NCBI RefSeq assembly: GCF_014204795.1
Contig: NZ_JACHMB010000001.1
Coordinates: 6,460,501-6,524,500, forward strand
Direction: 5' to 3'
Source of the DNA: Nonomuraea jabiensis
GTDB lineage: Bacteria; Actinomycetota; Actinomycetes; Streptosporangiales; Streptosporangiaceae
Length of the DNA stretch: 64,000 bases
The translations under genes and the position numbers were made by a program. The notes below the pieces were generated by a model that saw nothing but the letters and a program-made list of their open reading frames with translations, made no database searches and was not told where the DNA came from. Below are positions 27,009 through 34,919 of this stretch, piece after piece. Every line of letters begins with the position of its first letter. The stretch's first letter is position 1.

Positions 27009-27070
27009 ATCTGAACAGTGTTGAGATGGCTTTTCGCGCAGCGTAACACGGATCTGATCGGTGTTAAGAT
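27009..27070. promoter_or_regulatory. Two TetR operator-like sites between MBL hydrolase and TetR genes
   Basis: Site A (27009-27027) reads ATCT-g-AACA-g-TGTT-g-AGAT and is palindromic apart from three single positions. Site B (27052-27070), 43 bp away, matches it at most positions (ATCTGAtCgGTGTTaAGAT). The pair lies in the 79-bp gap between the divergent genes, the usual place for a TetR-type repressor to control both. Confidence 0.6.
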
Positions 27071-27076
27071 CGGTCC

Positions 27077-28015
27077 ATGGCGAAGGGGCGTTATCACCAC
27101 GGCGACCTGCGCGCCGCACTCCTGGACGCAGCCGAGGAGCTCGTGCGCGAACGCGGCGCCGACGGCTGGTCGCTACGCGAGGCCTCCGCCCGGGTCGGCG
27201 TCAGCCCCAGCGCCGCCTACCACCACTTCGCCTCGCGCGACGCGCTCGTCCGCGCCCTGTCCGAACGGATCCTCTCCCGCCTCGGCAACCGCCTGGCGCA
27301 CGCCTGCGAACGGGCCGCCGACGAGACCACCGCCCCGAACGCCCGCGAACGGACCGCGGAGGAGGCCGCCGATCCGGACGCCTGCCAAAGGGCCGCCGGG
27401 CCGAGTGGTGCCGGGCCACGTGGTGCCGGATCGAGCGGTGCCGGATCGAGCGGTGCCGGATCGAGCGGTGCCGGGCCACGTGGTGCCGGGTCGGGTGGTG
27501 TCGGGTCGGGTGGTGTCGGGTCCCGGGCGCCCGGTGGAGGGGCGTTTGACCTCCAGCGCCGCCTGATCGCGCTCGGCCGCGACTACCTGCACTGGGCGGT
27601 CGAGGATCCCGCCGTGGCCCGCCTCGTCTTCGGTGCCGGCGCCACCGGTCCCGACTCCCGCGTCTCGCCCCACCCGCACGACGTCCTGACGGCCGAGCTC
27701 GACCGCCTCGCCGACCTCGGCGCCCTCCCGGCGGCGTCGCGCCCGGGGGCCGAGTTCGTGGTCTGGGCGCCCATCCACGGCCTCGCGGTCCTGCTGATCG
27801 ACGGCCTGATCCGCGTCGACGACGCCCACGCCTTTGACCGCCAGGCCGAACGCGTCATCCGCGCCACCCTCAACGGCCTGTGTCAGGAGCCCGCCCCCTC
27901 CGAGGACTGGCCCGCCGTCCACACGACGCACACCGACCGCCGCCGGTCACACCTTGGCCAGGAAGGCGAACAGGTTGGCCCGGGTGCGGGCGACCTTCTC
28001 CGGCAGGCTGAGTGA
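27077..28015 (+). CDS. TetR-family regulator with an inserted Gly/Ala/Ser repeat
   Basis: The first ~65 residues are a TetR DNA-binding domain (GRYHHGDLRAALLDAAEEL and SPSAAYHHFASRDAL). The ligand-binding domain resumes at about residue 155 (FDLQRRLIALGRDYLHWA). Between them is an unusual low-complexity stretch of repeated SGAG(S/P) units encoded by a 15-bp minisatellite. The total of 312 residues exceeds the usual ~200-220. The last ~22 codons overlap the convergent FBP gene by 69 bp. It probably represses the divergent metallo-hydrolase gene. Confidence 0.82.
   Translation: MAKGRYHHGDLRAALLDAAEELVRERGADGWSLREASARVGVSPSAAYHHFASRDALVRALSERILSRLGNRLAHACERAADETTAPNARERTAEEAADPDACQRAAGPSGAGPRGAGSSGAGSSGAGSSGAGPRGAGSGGVGSGGVGSRAPGGGAFDLQRRLIALGRDYLHWAVEDPAVARLVFGAGATGPDSRVSPHPHDVLTAELDRLADLGALPAASRPGAEFVVWAPIHGLAVLLIDGLIRVDDAHAFDRQAERVIRATLNGLCQEPAPSEDWPAVHTTHTDRRRSHLGQEGEQVGPGAGDLLRQAE
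27407..27526 (+). repeat. 15-bp coding minisatellite (8 copies) inside a tetR-type gene
   Basis: Eight consecutive 15-bp units starting GGTGYCGG, the middle three being identical (GGTGCCGGATCGAGC). They encode a five-residue Gly/Ala/Ser repeat in frame. A weaker copy precedes them at ~27392. Length variation by slippage would keep the frame. Confidence 0.9.
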
Positions 28016-28438
28016 CTCCTCGACGACCCCGTCGCCCGCGGCTTTCTTCTTGCCACGCACGTACAGGGAACAGTCGAGGTCGGTGCACAGGTACTGCCCG
28101 ACCGAGTTGCCCTGACGGCCGGCCTCGCCGGTCCGGCGCGCGGTCATCAGCGCGACGCCGCCGCTGGTGTGCATGGTCAGGCACAGCGAGCACATGCTGC
28201 GCGAGGTGAAGGCGCGCGAGGCGCCGGACGTCACCCGGAGCGCGACCCCGACGAGCGAGCCGTCGCGTTCGGCCACGAGGTAGGCGCGTTCGGGCGCGCC
28301 CGGATCTCGCCACCCGAGGAAGTCGAGGTCTTCCCAGGGGCTCTGCGCGAAGTCCTTGGGCAGGTTGAGGCGCTGGGTCTCGCCCTTGGAGCAGTTGATG
28401 AACGATGTGCGGATGTCCCGCTCGGTGACTGGTCTCAT
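27947..28438 (-). CDS. FBP domain protein (EF-G-binding treble-clef zinc finger, FusB-like)
   Basis: A 163-residue protein resembling the FBP/FusB family that binds elongation factor G and, in staphylococci, rescues it from fusidic acid. The C-terminal four-Cys treble clef is present (Cys83, Cys86, Cys118, Cys123 in CSLC and CTDLDC), and TSFINCSKGE is typical of the N-terminus. It may relate to ribosome recycling or antibiotic tolerance. The gene is divergent from a TetR gene and converges on another. Confidence 0.8.
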   Translation of the reverse strand: MRPVTERDIRTSFINCSKGETQRLNLPKDFAQSPWEDLDFLGWRDPGAPERAYLVAERDGSLVGVALRVTSGASRAFTSRSMCSLCLTMHTSGGVALMTARRTGEAGRQGNSVGQYLCTDLDCSLYVRGKKKAAGDGVVEESLSLPEKVARTRANLFAFLAKV

Positions 28439-28464
28439 GGACGGCGAGGCTAGCTCTCCTTAAG

Positions 28465-28481
28465 AGTATTATGCAAATACT
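28465..28481. promoter_or_regulatory. Palindrome between FBP and TetR genes
   Basis: AGTATT-ATGCA-AATACT is a perfect 6-bp inverted repeat with a 5-bp centre. Flanking TTAAG on the left and TTAA on the right extend it imperfectly. It occupies the 68-bp gap between divergent genes, is the most AT-rich spot locally and is a candidate TetR operator overlapping the promoters. Confidence 0.45.
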
Positions 28482-28506
28482 TAAAGGGTGTAAGAAAGGT
28501 GGGCGG

Positions 28507-29076
28507 ATGGCACGGGCAGGCGTGACGGCGGAGCGGCTGACCAGCGCGGCGGCGGACCTGGCCGACGAGATCGGCTTCCAGAACGTGACGGTCTCGGCGC
28601 TCGCGCGCGGGTTCGGGGTCAAGCCCGCCGCCCTGTACGCGCACGTCAAGGACGCGCAGGACCTGCGGTTCAGGGTGCGGGAGCTGGCCCTGGGGGAGAT
28701 GGCCGACAGGGTCGCCGCCGCGCTGGCCGGCCGGGCGGGCAAGGAGGCGCTGGTGGCCTTCGCCAACGCCTACCGGGACTACGCGAAGGAGCACCCGGGC
28801 AGGTACGCCGCAGCGCAGCTCGAACTCGACCCCGAGACGGCGGCCACCCGCGCGGCGGGCCGGCACTCGGAGCTGACGCGGGCGCTCCTGCGCGGCTACG
28901 GGCTGTCGGACCCCGACCAGACGGACGCGATACGGCTGCTGGGCGGCACCTTCCACGGATACGTGTCCCTGGAGACGACCGGCCGGTTCGCCACCCATCC
29001 GCGCAGCGCGGACGTGTCGTGGTCCAGAGCGCTGGACGCGCTGGACGTCCTGCTCAGAAACTGGCCGGAAGCCTGA
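28507..29076 (+). CDS. TetR-family regulator (WHG-domain type)
   Basis: A 189-residue repressor: helix-turn-helix at ~25-45 (VSALARGFGVKPAALYAHVKD), then a C-terminal domain with the GTFHGYVSLE segment of the TetR WHG type. ATG 28507 is preceded by AAAGGTGG; the in-frame ATG at 28471 lies inside the palindrome and is unlikely. It is divergent from the FBP gene, its probable target. Confidence 0.85.
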   Translation: MARAGVTAERLTSAAADLADEIGFQNVTVSALARGFGVKPAALYAHVKDAQDLRFRVRELALGEMADRVAAALAGRAGKEALVAFANAYRDYAKEHPGRYAAAQLELDPETAATRAAGRHSELTRALLRGYGLSDPDQTDAIRLLGGTFHGYVSLETTGRFATHPRSADVSWSRALDALDVLLRNWPEA

Positions 29077-29162
29077 ACCTCTCTGTGGCCATCCTGTGGC
29101 GGATATATGGCTCCTGCGCCGAGTGTCATGCGAAGAGCAGTTCGCTGAAGGAGGCGGGAAAA

Positions 29163-29378
29163 GTGGCCGAAAGCGCCATCCTCATCGCCTTGGTGGTGCT
29201 GGCCGGCACCGTCATCCTGCGGCGGGACCTGGGGCGTCATCTGTCCCGCCGGCGTCGTCCACCCCGCGCCACGCCCGTGTTCTTGCCGCCTTGCTGCAGC
29301 CCGCTCATCGCTCGCCACCGCCCGCGAGAAGGCCGATCGGCCAGGTGCGCGTACGAACGGGTGCGCCGGCACGCCTGA
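29163..29378 (+). CDS. Putative 71-residue small membrane protein
   Basis: The frame starts at GTG 29163 with GGAGG eight bases upstream. Residues ~3-19 form one hydrophobic helix (SAILIALVVLAGTVIL), followed by an Arg/Pro-rich, probably cytoplasmic tail with two adjacent Cys. No family is recognised. The good ribosome binding site and clear membrane segment argue for a real gene, but there is no homology support. Confidence 0.5.
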   Translation: MAESAILIALVVLAGTVILRRDLGRHLSRRRRPPRATPVFLPPCCSPLIARHRPREGRSARCAYERVRRHA

Positions 29379-29572
29379 GATCTGACAGTTCTACGCCGAG
29401 GAGCGGATTGGATCGGCCAGGCCCTGTCCGGTCTCGGGAGCCCAGATGACGATCGTCGCGGTGCTGTTCCAGTTCTGGGAGATGACCGGCACACCGCGTG
29501 GACCGGCGCCGTCGGCCTGTCGCAGGCGATCCCGTCCGCCGGGATCCTGGGGTGGTGGTCGCGCATTTCTGC

Positions 29573-29776
29573 TCAGGCGCTGTCGGAGGCCCGGCCTCGC
29601 GGGCGCAGGTAGTCGAGGATCATGGTGCCGACGGCGCGCCGGGCGCTGTGGCGGACGGCGGCGAGCGCGCCGGCGACGGTGGCCTGAACGGCGAGCGCGT
29701 CCACGTCCGCACGCACCGCGCCGGCCTGCTGGGCGCGGTGCAGCAGGGCGTCGACGGCACACCGGTCAAGAAGCCC
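29573..29776 (-). pseudogene. Truncated TetR-family gene: C-terminal remnant only
   Basis: About 67 codons on the minus strand read like the end of a TetR protein (LLHRAQQAGAVRADVDAL, then AVGTMILDYLRP) and end at a TGA. No DNA-binding domain or start precedes it. The frame runs straight into the stop of the ABC transporter gene seven bases upstream. It looks like what was left when the lanthipeptide operon's end was joined to older DNA. Confidence 0.55.
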
Positions 29777-29783
29777 GTTACTC

Positions 29784-31652
29784 CTAGAGTTCGGCCCCCA
29801 CCGGGGGTGCGTCGTCGAAGTCCTTGTCCAGGGCGTCGGTCCACGAGGGCTTCGTCTCCTCGTACCCCTTGGCGTGCAGCCGGTAGAGCGTGGCGTACAG
29901 GCCGTCCAGGGCCATGAGCTCCGCGTGGCTGCCCAGCTCGCGGATCGTGCCGCCGTCCAGGACCACGATGAGGTCGGCGGTGCGTACGGTCGCGAACCTG
30001 TGCGAGACGAAGACCGTGATCGTGCCGTTCTCCGTCTGGCCGGCGGCGAGCTGGAAGCGCCGGAAGATCTCGTACTCGCTCGCTGGGTCGAGGCTGGCGG
30101 CCGGCTCGTCGAGGACGCGGAGGATCGGCGCGTCCCGCATGATCGACCGGGTCAGCGCGACCTTCTGCCACTGACCGCCCGACAGGTCGGTGCCGCCCGG
30201 GAACGCGGGGCCGAGCTGGGTCCGCAGGCCATGGGGGAGCAGGCCGGGCAGGGCGGAGGCGCCCGCGCGGTCGAGGGCGTCCATGACGGCGGGCTCGTCG
30301 TCGATGCGGGGCAGGTCGCCGATGCCGGCCGACTCCTGCAGCAGGAACTCCAGGCGGCAGAAGTCCTGGAAGCACGCCGTCACCCGGTCGCGCCAGGCCT
30401 GGACGTCGTAGTCGGCCAGGTCGCTCCCGCCGTACGTGATCCGGCCCGCGGTGGGGTCGTACAGCCGGCACAGCAGCTTGACCAGCGTCGTCTTGCCCGC
30501 GCCGTTCTCGCCCACCACGGCCACGGTACGGCCGGCGGGAAGCCGCAGCGACACGTCCCGCAACACCGGCCGGGCGGCGTCCGGATAGCTGAAGGAGACG
30601 TTCTCCAGGACGAGGTCCGAGCCGGCGGCGGGCGCGGGGGCGCCCGCCTCCCGCGGCCGGATGCGGGCCCTGGCGTGGTCGTCCAGCCACAGGTAGTAGC
30701 CCATGGCGCGCAGCGTCTTCTGCATCCAGGAGAGCATCTGGATCAACCCGGAGACGCTGCCGGTCAGCTGCCCGCCCAGCGCGATGGTGAGGACGACGTC
30801 ACCGGGGCTCGCCTGGCCCCGCAGCGCCGCCGTGACGACGAGGTAGAGCGCGCCGGCGAAGCCCGCCCCGAAGATCAGCCAGCCGACGGAGGTCCACATG
30901 CCCGTACGGACCTCCGCCTGCCGCCGGGGCCTGTCGACCTGCTCCCACAGGGCGCGGTGGCGGGCGGCGATCTCCTCCTGCAGGCCGAAGACCCGCAGCT
31001 CCTTGGCCGCGCCCGGGGAGCAGGCGGTCGTGAACAGCCCCTGCCGCAGCCGCGCCGGCGCCACGGTCGTCTCCTCCGCCCTGGCGGTGGCCCGCTCGCC
31101 GCGCCGGACGGCGAGCACCGTGGGAAGGGCCAGCAACAGCAGGAGCAGGAACTCCGGGCGGACGCTCATCAGCAGCGCGACGGTGGAGCCGAAGGCGACG
31201 AGCGCCCGCAGGTTCTCCACCAGGGCGCCGAAGGCCGAGCCGAGCGAGGTGCGGTGGCTGCGGAGCAGTTCGAGCTGGTCCTGATAGGGCGGGTACTCGT
31301 GGTGGTCCAGGTGGGGCAGGCCGCTGGTCATCGCCATGATGCGCTGGTCGAGCAGGAGCCCGACCCGCTGCTGCAACCGGATGCGAAGGTCCGCGGCGAC
31401 CGTGCCCGCGAGCTGGCCGGCGACGAGCGCGCCCGCCAGGATGAGGGCGGCGGTCAGCATGCCGGGCAGGTCCGCCTCGACCGCCGAGTTCACCATGCGC
31501 TGCAGGCCGACCGCCGTCACGGCGGCGACCGCGCCGACCACCGGCGCGAGCCCGAGGACGAGGGCGGCCCGGGGGGCGTCGGCCTTGAAGGCGGCCCCGA
31601 CCAGCAGGGCCATGGCCCGGACCGCGACGCGCGGGGAGGTTCGGTCAGACAT
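29784..31652 (-). CDS. ABC transporter, fused membrane and ATPase domains (lanthipeptide export, subunit 2)
   Basis: A 622-residue half-transporter. It has six membrane helices in ~10-320, then an ATPase with Walker A GENGAGKTT, signature LSGGQWQK and Walker B ILRVLDEPAASLD. It has no N-terminal C39 peptidase domain, so it cannot remove a leader peptide itself. It overlaps the upstream ABC gene by eight bases; the two probably form a heterodimer that exports the modified peptide or gives immunity. It is the last intact gene of the lanthipeptide operon. Confidence 0.9.
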   Translation of the reverse strand: MSDRTSPRVAVRAMALLVGAAFKADAPRAALVLGLAPVVGAVAAVTAVGLQRMVNSAVEADLPGMLTAALILAGALVAGQLAGTVAADLRIRLQQRVGLLLDQRIMAMTSGLPHLDHHEYPPYQDQLELLRSHRTSLGSAFGALVENLRALVAFGSTVALLMSVRPEFLLLLLLALPTVLAVRRGERATARAEETTVAPARLRQGLFTTACSPGAAKELRVFGLQEEIAARHRALWEQVDRPRRQAEVRTGMWTSVGWLIFGAGFAGALYLVVTAALRGQASPGDVVLTIALGGQLTGSVSGLIQMLSWMQKTLRAMGYYLWLDDHARARIRPREAGAPAPAAGSDLVLENVSFSYPDAARPVLRDVSLRLPAGRTVAVVGENGAGKTTLVKLLCRLYDPTAGRITYGGSDLADYDVQAWRDRVTACFQDFCRLEFLLQESAGIGDLPRIDDEPAVMDALDRAGASALPGLLPHGLRTQLGPAFPGGTDLSGGQWQKVALTRSIMRDAPILRVLDEPAASLDPASEYEIFRRFQLAAGQTENGTITVFVSHRFATVRTADLIVVLDGGTIRELGSHAELMALDGLYATLYRLHAKGYEETKPSWTDALDKDFDDAPPVGAEL

Positions 31653-33468
31653 GGCGGGCCTCCCTGAACGGCGCGCTCTGCAGGGTGAACAGGTGGGCGT
31701 ACCGCCCGTCGAGTGCCATCAGCTCCTCGTGCGAGCCGTACTCGATGACCTCGCCGCCGTCGATCACGCAGATCCGGTCCGCCAGCCGTACCGTGGCGAA
31801 CCGGTGCGACACCAGGATCGTGGTGAGCCCGCGAGTGATCTCCAGGAAGTGCTCGTAGATCTGGGCCTCCGCGCGTACGTCGAGGTTGGCGGTCGGCTCG
31901 TCGAGGACGAGCACGCGGGCGCCGTGCTCGACCGCGAACAGCGCGCGGGCCAGCGCGACGCGCTGCCACTGGCCGCCGGACAGGTCGGTGCCGCCCTCGA
32001 ACCTGCGGCTGAGCGGGGTGTCCCACCCCGCCGGGAGCCTGGGCAGGAAGTCGTTGAGGCCGGAGAGCTTGGCGGCACGGTCGAACGCGCCGTTGGAGCG
32101 GTCGGCGTCGAGCCGCCCGAATCCGACGTTGTCCCGCAGGGACAGCTCGTAGCGGACGAAGTCCTGGAAGACGATCGCCAGCTGGCGGCGCCAGGCGAGC
32201 GGGTCGAGGGTACGCAGGTCCACGCCGTCGACCGTGATCCGGCCGGAGACGGGGTCGTAGAGCCGGGCCAGCAACTTGATCAGCGTGCTCTTGCCCGCGC
32301 CGTTCATCCCGACGATCGCCAGTGACGAACCGGCCGGGATGCTCAGGTCCAGGCCCTTCAGGACCGGACGGTCGGGGTAGCCGAACCGTACGTCCTCGAA
32401 CCGGATCTCCTGCGCGGGCAGCCGCTCGTCCGGCGCGGTGGTGCCCGGCCGGCTCAGCTCGGCCTCCACCCCGAGGCGGCCGACCGCCAGGGCGTGCGGC
32501 ACGGCGGCGCTCGCCTGGGCCAGCATCCACTGGATGTCCCCGATCCAGCCCAGCGCGCCCATGGCCGCGATGGCCTGCAGGGCGACGGTGATCGGCTCCA
32601 CACCGAGCCGCCCGCCCGACACGGCGAAGGCCAGGTAAGCGAACACGGCGGCATGCGAGAGCGCCAGCAGGGCCGGGCCCGCCACCCTGCTGGGCAGCCG
32701 GCCGGACCCGGCCAGCGCGTCCATGCCGGCGAGCCAGGCGCGGGTGAAGCGGTCGTGCAGCCAGTCCTGGAAGCCGAAGACCCTGACCTCCTTGGCCGCG
32801 GCGTCGCCGATCGCGAGATCCCGGGCGTAGGCGGCCTGCCGGAGCGCGGGCATCGACTCTTCCTCGGCGTCCACGGCCTTCCTGACCTCGCGCAGCCGCC
32901 ATCGGGACAGCGTGATCCAGGCGGCGGCCAGCGGCAGCGGCAGCCACCATTCGACGGTGGCGAGCAGGATCGCCGCGGCGAGCCCGTTCAACCGGCTGGA
33001 CGCGAGCCGCGCGAGCGACGTCACGGCGTCGCCGGGCGGGTAGCCTGTCGCCAGTCCCTGCGCGAGCTGGATGCGGTCGGCGATGGCGGGATCGCTGAGA
33101 TGACCGATGCCGACCGGCCGGAGCGCTCCTTCGAGGGTCGTCTGGCCGAGCGTCGCGTTGAGCCGTCGCGCCAGCTCGCCGGAGATCATCCCCAGGACGG
33201 GCGTGAGGGCCAGCCGCGCCACGAAGACGGCGATGAAGACGGCCAGATCCAGCGCGAGGCCCGCGTCACCGGCCGCCCGGCTTGCCACGTCTGCGACGAC
33301 GGCGGCGCCGGCCAGCATGAACCCGCTGGACAGCAGGGCCTGCAGCAGCACGACGGCGGTCAGGGCAACGGTCAGCGGGAGCGAGACGCGCGGCAGGAGG
33401 CGGATCACCTCCAGCACGCCGCTCGCGCGGCGACCGGGGGTCACCTCAGTCCCAGTGAGGCCAGCCAT
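31645..33468 (-). CDS. ABC transporter, fused membrane and ATPase domains (lanthipeptide export, subunit 1)
   Basis: A 607-residue half-transporter. Membrane helices occupy ~25-310 and the C-terminal ATPase has Walker A GMNGAGKST, signature LSGGQWQR and Walker B VLVLDEPTANLD. Like its partner it lacks a peptidase domain. Its start overlaps the lanC end by 28 bp and its stop overlaps the next ABC gene, so it is translationally linked to both. Confidence 0.9.
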   Translation of the reverse strand: MAGLTGTEVTPGRRASGVLEVIRLLPRVSLPLTVALTAVVLLQALLSSGFMLAGAAVVADVASRAAGDAGLALDLAVFIAVFVARLALTPVLGMISGELARRLNATLGQTTLEGALRPVGIGHLSDPAIADRIQLAQGLATGYPPGDAVTSLARLASSRLNGLAAAILLATVEWWLPLPLAAAWITLSRWRLREVRKAVDAEEESMPALRQAAYARDLAIGDAAAKEVRVFGFQDWLHDRFTRAWLAGMDALAGSGRLPSRVAGPALLALSHAAVFAYLAFAVSGGRLGVEPITVALQAIAAMGALGWIGDIQWMLAQASAAVPHALAVGRLGVEAELSRPGTTAPDERLPAQEIRFEDVRFGYPDRPVLKGLDLSIPAGSSLAIVGMNGAGKSTLIKLLARLYDPVSGRITVDGVDLRTLDPLAWRRQLAIVFQDFVRYELSLRDNVGFGRLDADRSNGAFDRAAKLSGLNDFLPRLPAGWDTPLSRRFEGGTDLSGGQWQRVALARALFAVEHGARVLVLDEPTANLDVRAEAQIYEHFLEITRGLTTILVSHRFATVRLADRICVIDGGEVIEYGSHEELMALDGRYAHLFTLQSAPFREARHV

Positions 33469-34622
33469 CGCCGGTCACCTCCGCTCCTCGTCAGCAGCGC
33501 GGACAGCACCCCGGGTGCGCCCATCAGTAATGACCAGCCGGTCTCCGCGAGCGCGGCGGGCTCGTCGAGGTGGCCCATGAGGTGGTCCGTCAGGTGATCC
33601 GCGAGCTTCGCCGCCTCCGGCAGCCCGGCGCACCGGGCGAAGGAGTCGAACACGAGCATCAGTCCGGCGGCCCCGTGGCAGATGCCCAGACCGTCCAGAT
33701 AAAGGTCATCGTCGTACGCCGCCAGGAACGATCGTGCCGACTCCAGGGCGAAGGCGCCCAGGTCGTCGTCGCCGAGCACGCGTGCGGCTTCCCACAGCGT
33801 CCAGGCGTTGCCGGGACAGCCGTAGCACCAGGCCTGCCGCCGCCCGTTTCCCTTGGGCGCGCGGTGGCCGTCCAGCCGGGTGGTCCCGAACGGCCAGGTG
33901 ATCACTCCTCTGTCGTCGACGTAGGATTCGGCCACCAGCCGGCCCGCGAGCCGGCGCAGCAGGCCGTCCAGCTCCTCGCTCAGCCCGTCGGCGTCGGCGG
34001 CGGCGCGCAGGGCGGTCACGATGCCGGGCAGCCCGTGGGCCAGGCCCAGATTGATGCGGTCGACGTTCCAGCCGCGCAGCTTCTCGCCCTGGTACTGGCC
34101 CACCCGCAACCTGGACAGTGCCTCGTCCTCGCAGAGCAGTGCCAGCCGGGCGATCAGCGGCGCCCGGCCCGCGGCGTCGATGCCGGGATCGATGGCGAAC
34201 GCCACGAGGACACCCGCCGGGCCCACGATGAGGTCGTAGTCCTCCCACCCGACGTTCGTGGTCCGCCAGCGCGGGGCGGCCACGTACTCGATGAGCCTGG
34301 CCCGCTGTTTCGCCAGCGGCTCGTTCAGCCGCGGCCAGACTGTGGCGGCGATCCGCAGGCCGAACATCCTGGACGACGCGCCGCCGCCGAAAAGGCCCGG
34401 ATGGTAGTGAGGGCTGCGGAAGTCGCGCAGCCACGTGACCACGGCGCGGGAGGCGGCTGACTCGTCCGGCGGACGGGTCTGACCGGCGACCAGCGCGGCG
34501 AGGATGGCCGGTCCGGAGTCCGGCCTGTTCTGCGCCGGCTCGGCCGGCACGGCGTATTCCCGAAGGAGTGTCTCGGCGACCGCCTGCACGGCGGCTCGTT
34601 CGAGCACGTGGGTCGATGTCAC
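33441..34622 (-). CDS. lanC: Class I lanthipeptide cyclase LanC
   Basis: A 393-residue zinc enzyme that adds Cys thiols to dehydrated Ser/Thr to close (methyl)lanthionine rings. The diagnostic parts are AHGLPG with His196, WCYGCPG with Cys266 and GICHGAAG with Cys315-His316; the Cys and His residues of the last two motifs bind zinc. It follows the precursor gene, separated by a strong hairpin, and overlaps the first ABC gene. Length and motif order are normal, so it should be active. Confidence 0.93.
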   Translation of the reverse strand: MTSTHVLERAAVQAVAETLLREYAVPAEPAQNRPDSGPAILAALVAGQTRPPDESAASRAVVTWLRDFRSPHYHPGLFGGGASSRMFGLRIAATVWPRLNEPLAKQRARLIEYVAAPRWRTTNVGWEDYDLIVGPAGVLVAFAIDPGIDAAGRAPLIARLALLCEDEALSRLRVGQYQGEKLRGWNVDRINLGLAHGLPGIVTALRAAADADGLSEELDGLLRRLAGRLVAESYVDDRGVITWPFGTTRLDGHRAPKGNGRRQAWCYGCPGNAWTLWEAARVLGDDDLGAFALESARSFLAAYDDDLYLDGLGICHGAAGLMLVFDSFARCAGLPEAAKLADHLTDHLMGHLDEPAALAETGWSLLMGAPGVLSALLTRSGGDRRWLASLGLR

Positions 34623-34658
34623 GACGATGCCCTTTCAGCGGAGGCCGGCTCACGTGTG

Positions 34659-34699
34659 GATCGCCAAGGACGCCGCCTGTCGCGGCGCCCCTGGCGATC
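34659..34699 (-). terminator. Strong stem-loop between lanA and lanC (attenuator or partial terminator)
   Basis: An 18-bp stem (34659-34676 with 34682-34699) pairs at 16 positions around a CTGTC loop. It lies between the stop of the precursor gene and the start of lanC. There is no T-run after it, so it is likely a stabilising or partial-termination structure that gives more precursor than enzyme mRNA, as seen in many lantibiotic operons. Confidence 0.65.
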
Positions 34700-34704
34700 G
34701 CGCT

Positions 34705-34734
34705 TCAGCAGGTCGCGGTTCAGCAGGTCGCGGT
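34705..34734 (-). repeat. 15-bp tandem duplication across the lanA stop codon
   Basis: On the minus strand ACCGCGACCTGCTGA occurs twice without a gap. The first copy is the end of the gene (Thr-Ala-Thr-Cys-stop). The second repeats the same codons, in frame, after the stop. Only the first is translated. Confidence 0.9.
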
Positions 34735-34866
34735 GCAGCCGCCGCTGCACGGGTCGGTGAACGCGGGGTCCGAAATGCTGTGGACCTCGAGCTCGTCGAC
34801 CAGTTCCTCGACGTCGTCCTGGGGCTCGGGGAGGTCCTGGGGCTCGGGGGTGGTGTTCTCGGACAT
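34720..34866 (-). CDS. lanA: Class I lanthipeptide precursor peptide LanA (48 residues)
   Basis: The acidic leader (residues 1 to ~35, with EELVDELEVHSISD) is followed by the C-terminal core FTDPCSGGCTATC. After Phe the core divides into three four-residue units, TDPC, SGGC and TATC, each with a Ser/Thr three positions before a Cys. All three Cys could therefore close same-size rings. The gene lies between the dehydratase and cyclase genes and AAAGGTGG precedes ATG 34866. No Gly-Gly cleavage site is present, which fits removal by an S8-type protease. The exact leader/core border is not known. Confidence 0.88.
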   Translation of the reverse strand: MSENTTPEPQDLPEPQDDVEELVDELEVHSISDPAFTDPCSGGCTATC

Positions 34867-34919
34867 GGCTGGCCACCTTTCTGTCTTGTCTTGACGGGGT
34901 GTTTCGGGCATCCGGCCGG

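Noticed and set aside
27407..27526. Regular short repeats considered as a CRISPR array
   Set aside because: Units are 15 bp, contiguous without spacers and in frame within a gene.
29784..33468. Possible C39 leader-peptidase domain on the lanthipeptide ABC exporters
   Set aside because: Both proteins start almost directly with membrane helices; no Cys/His protease motif is present.
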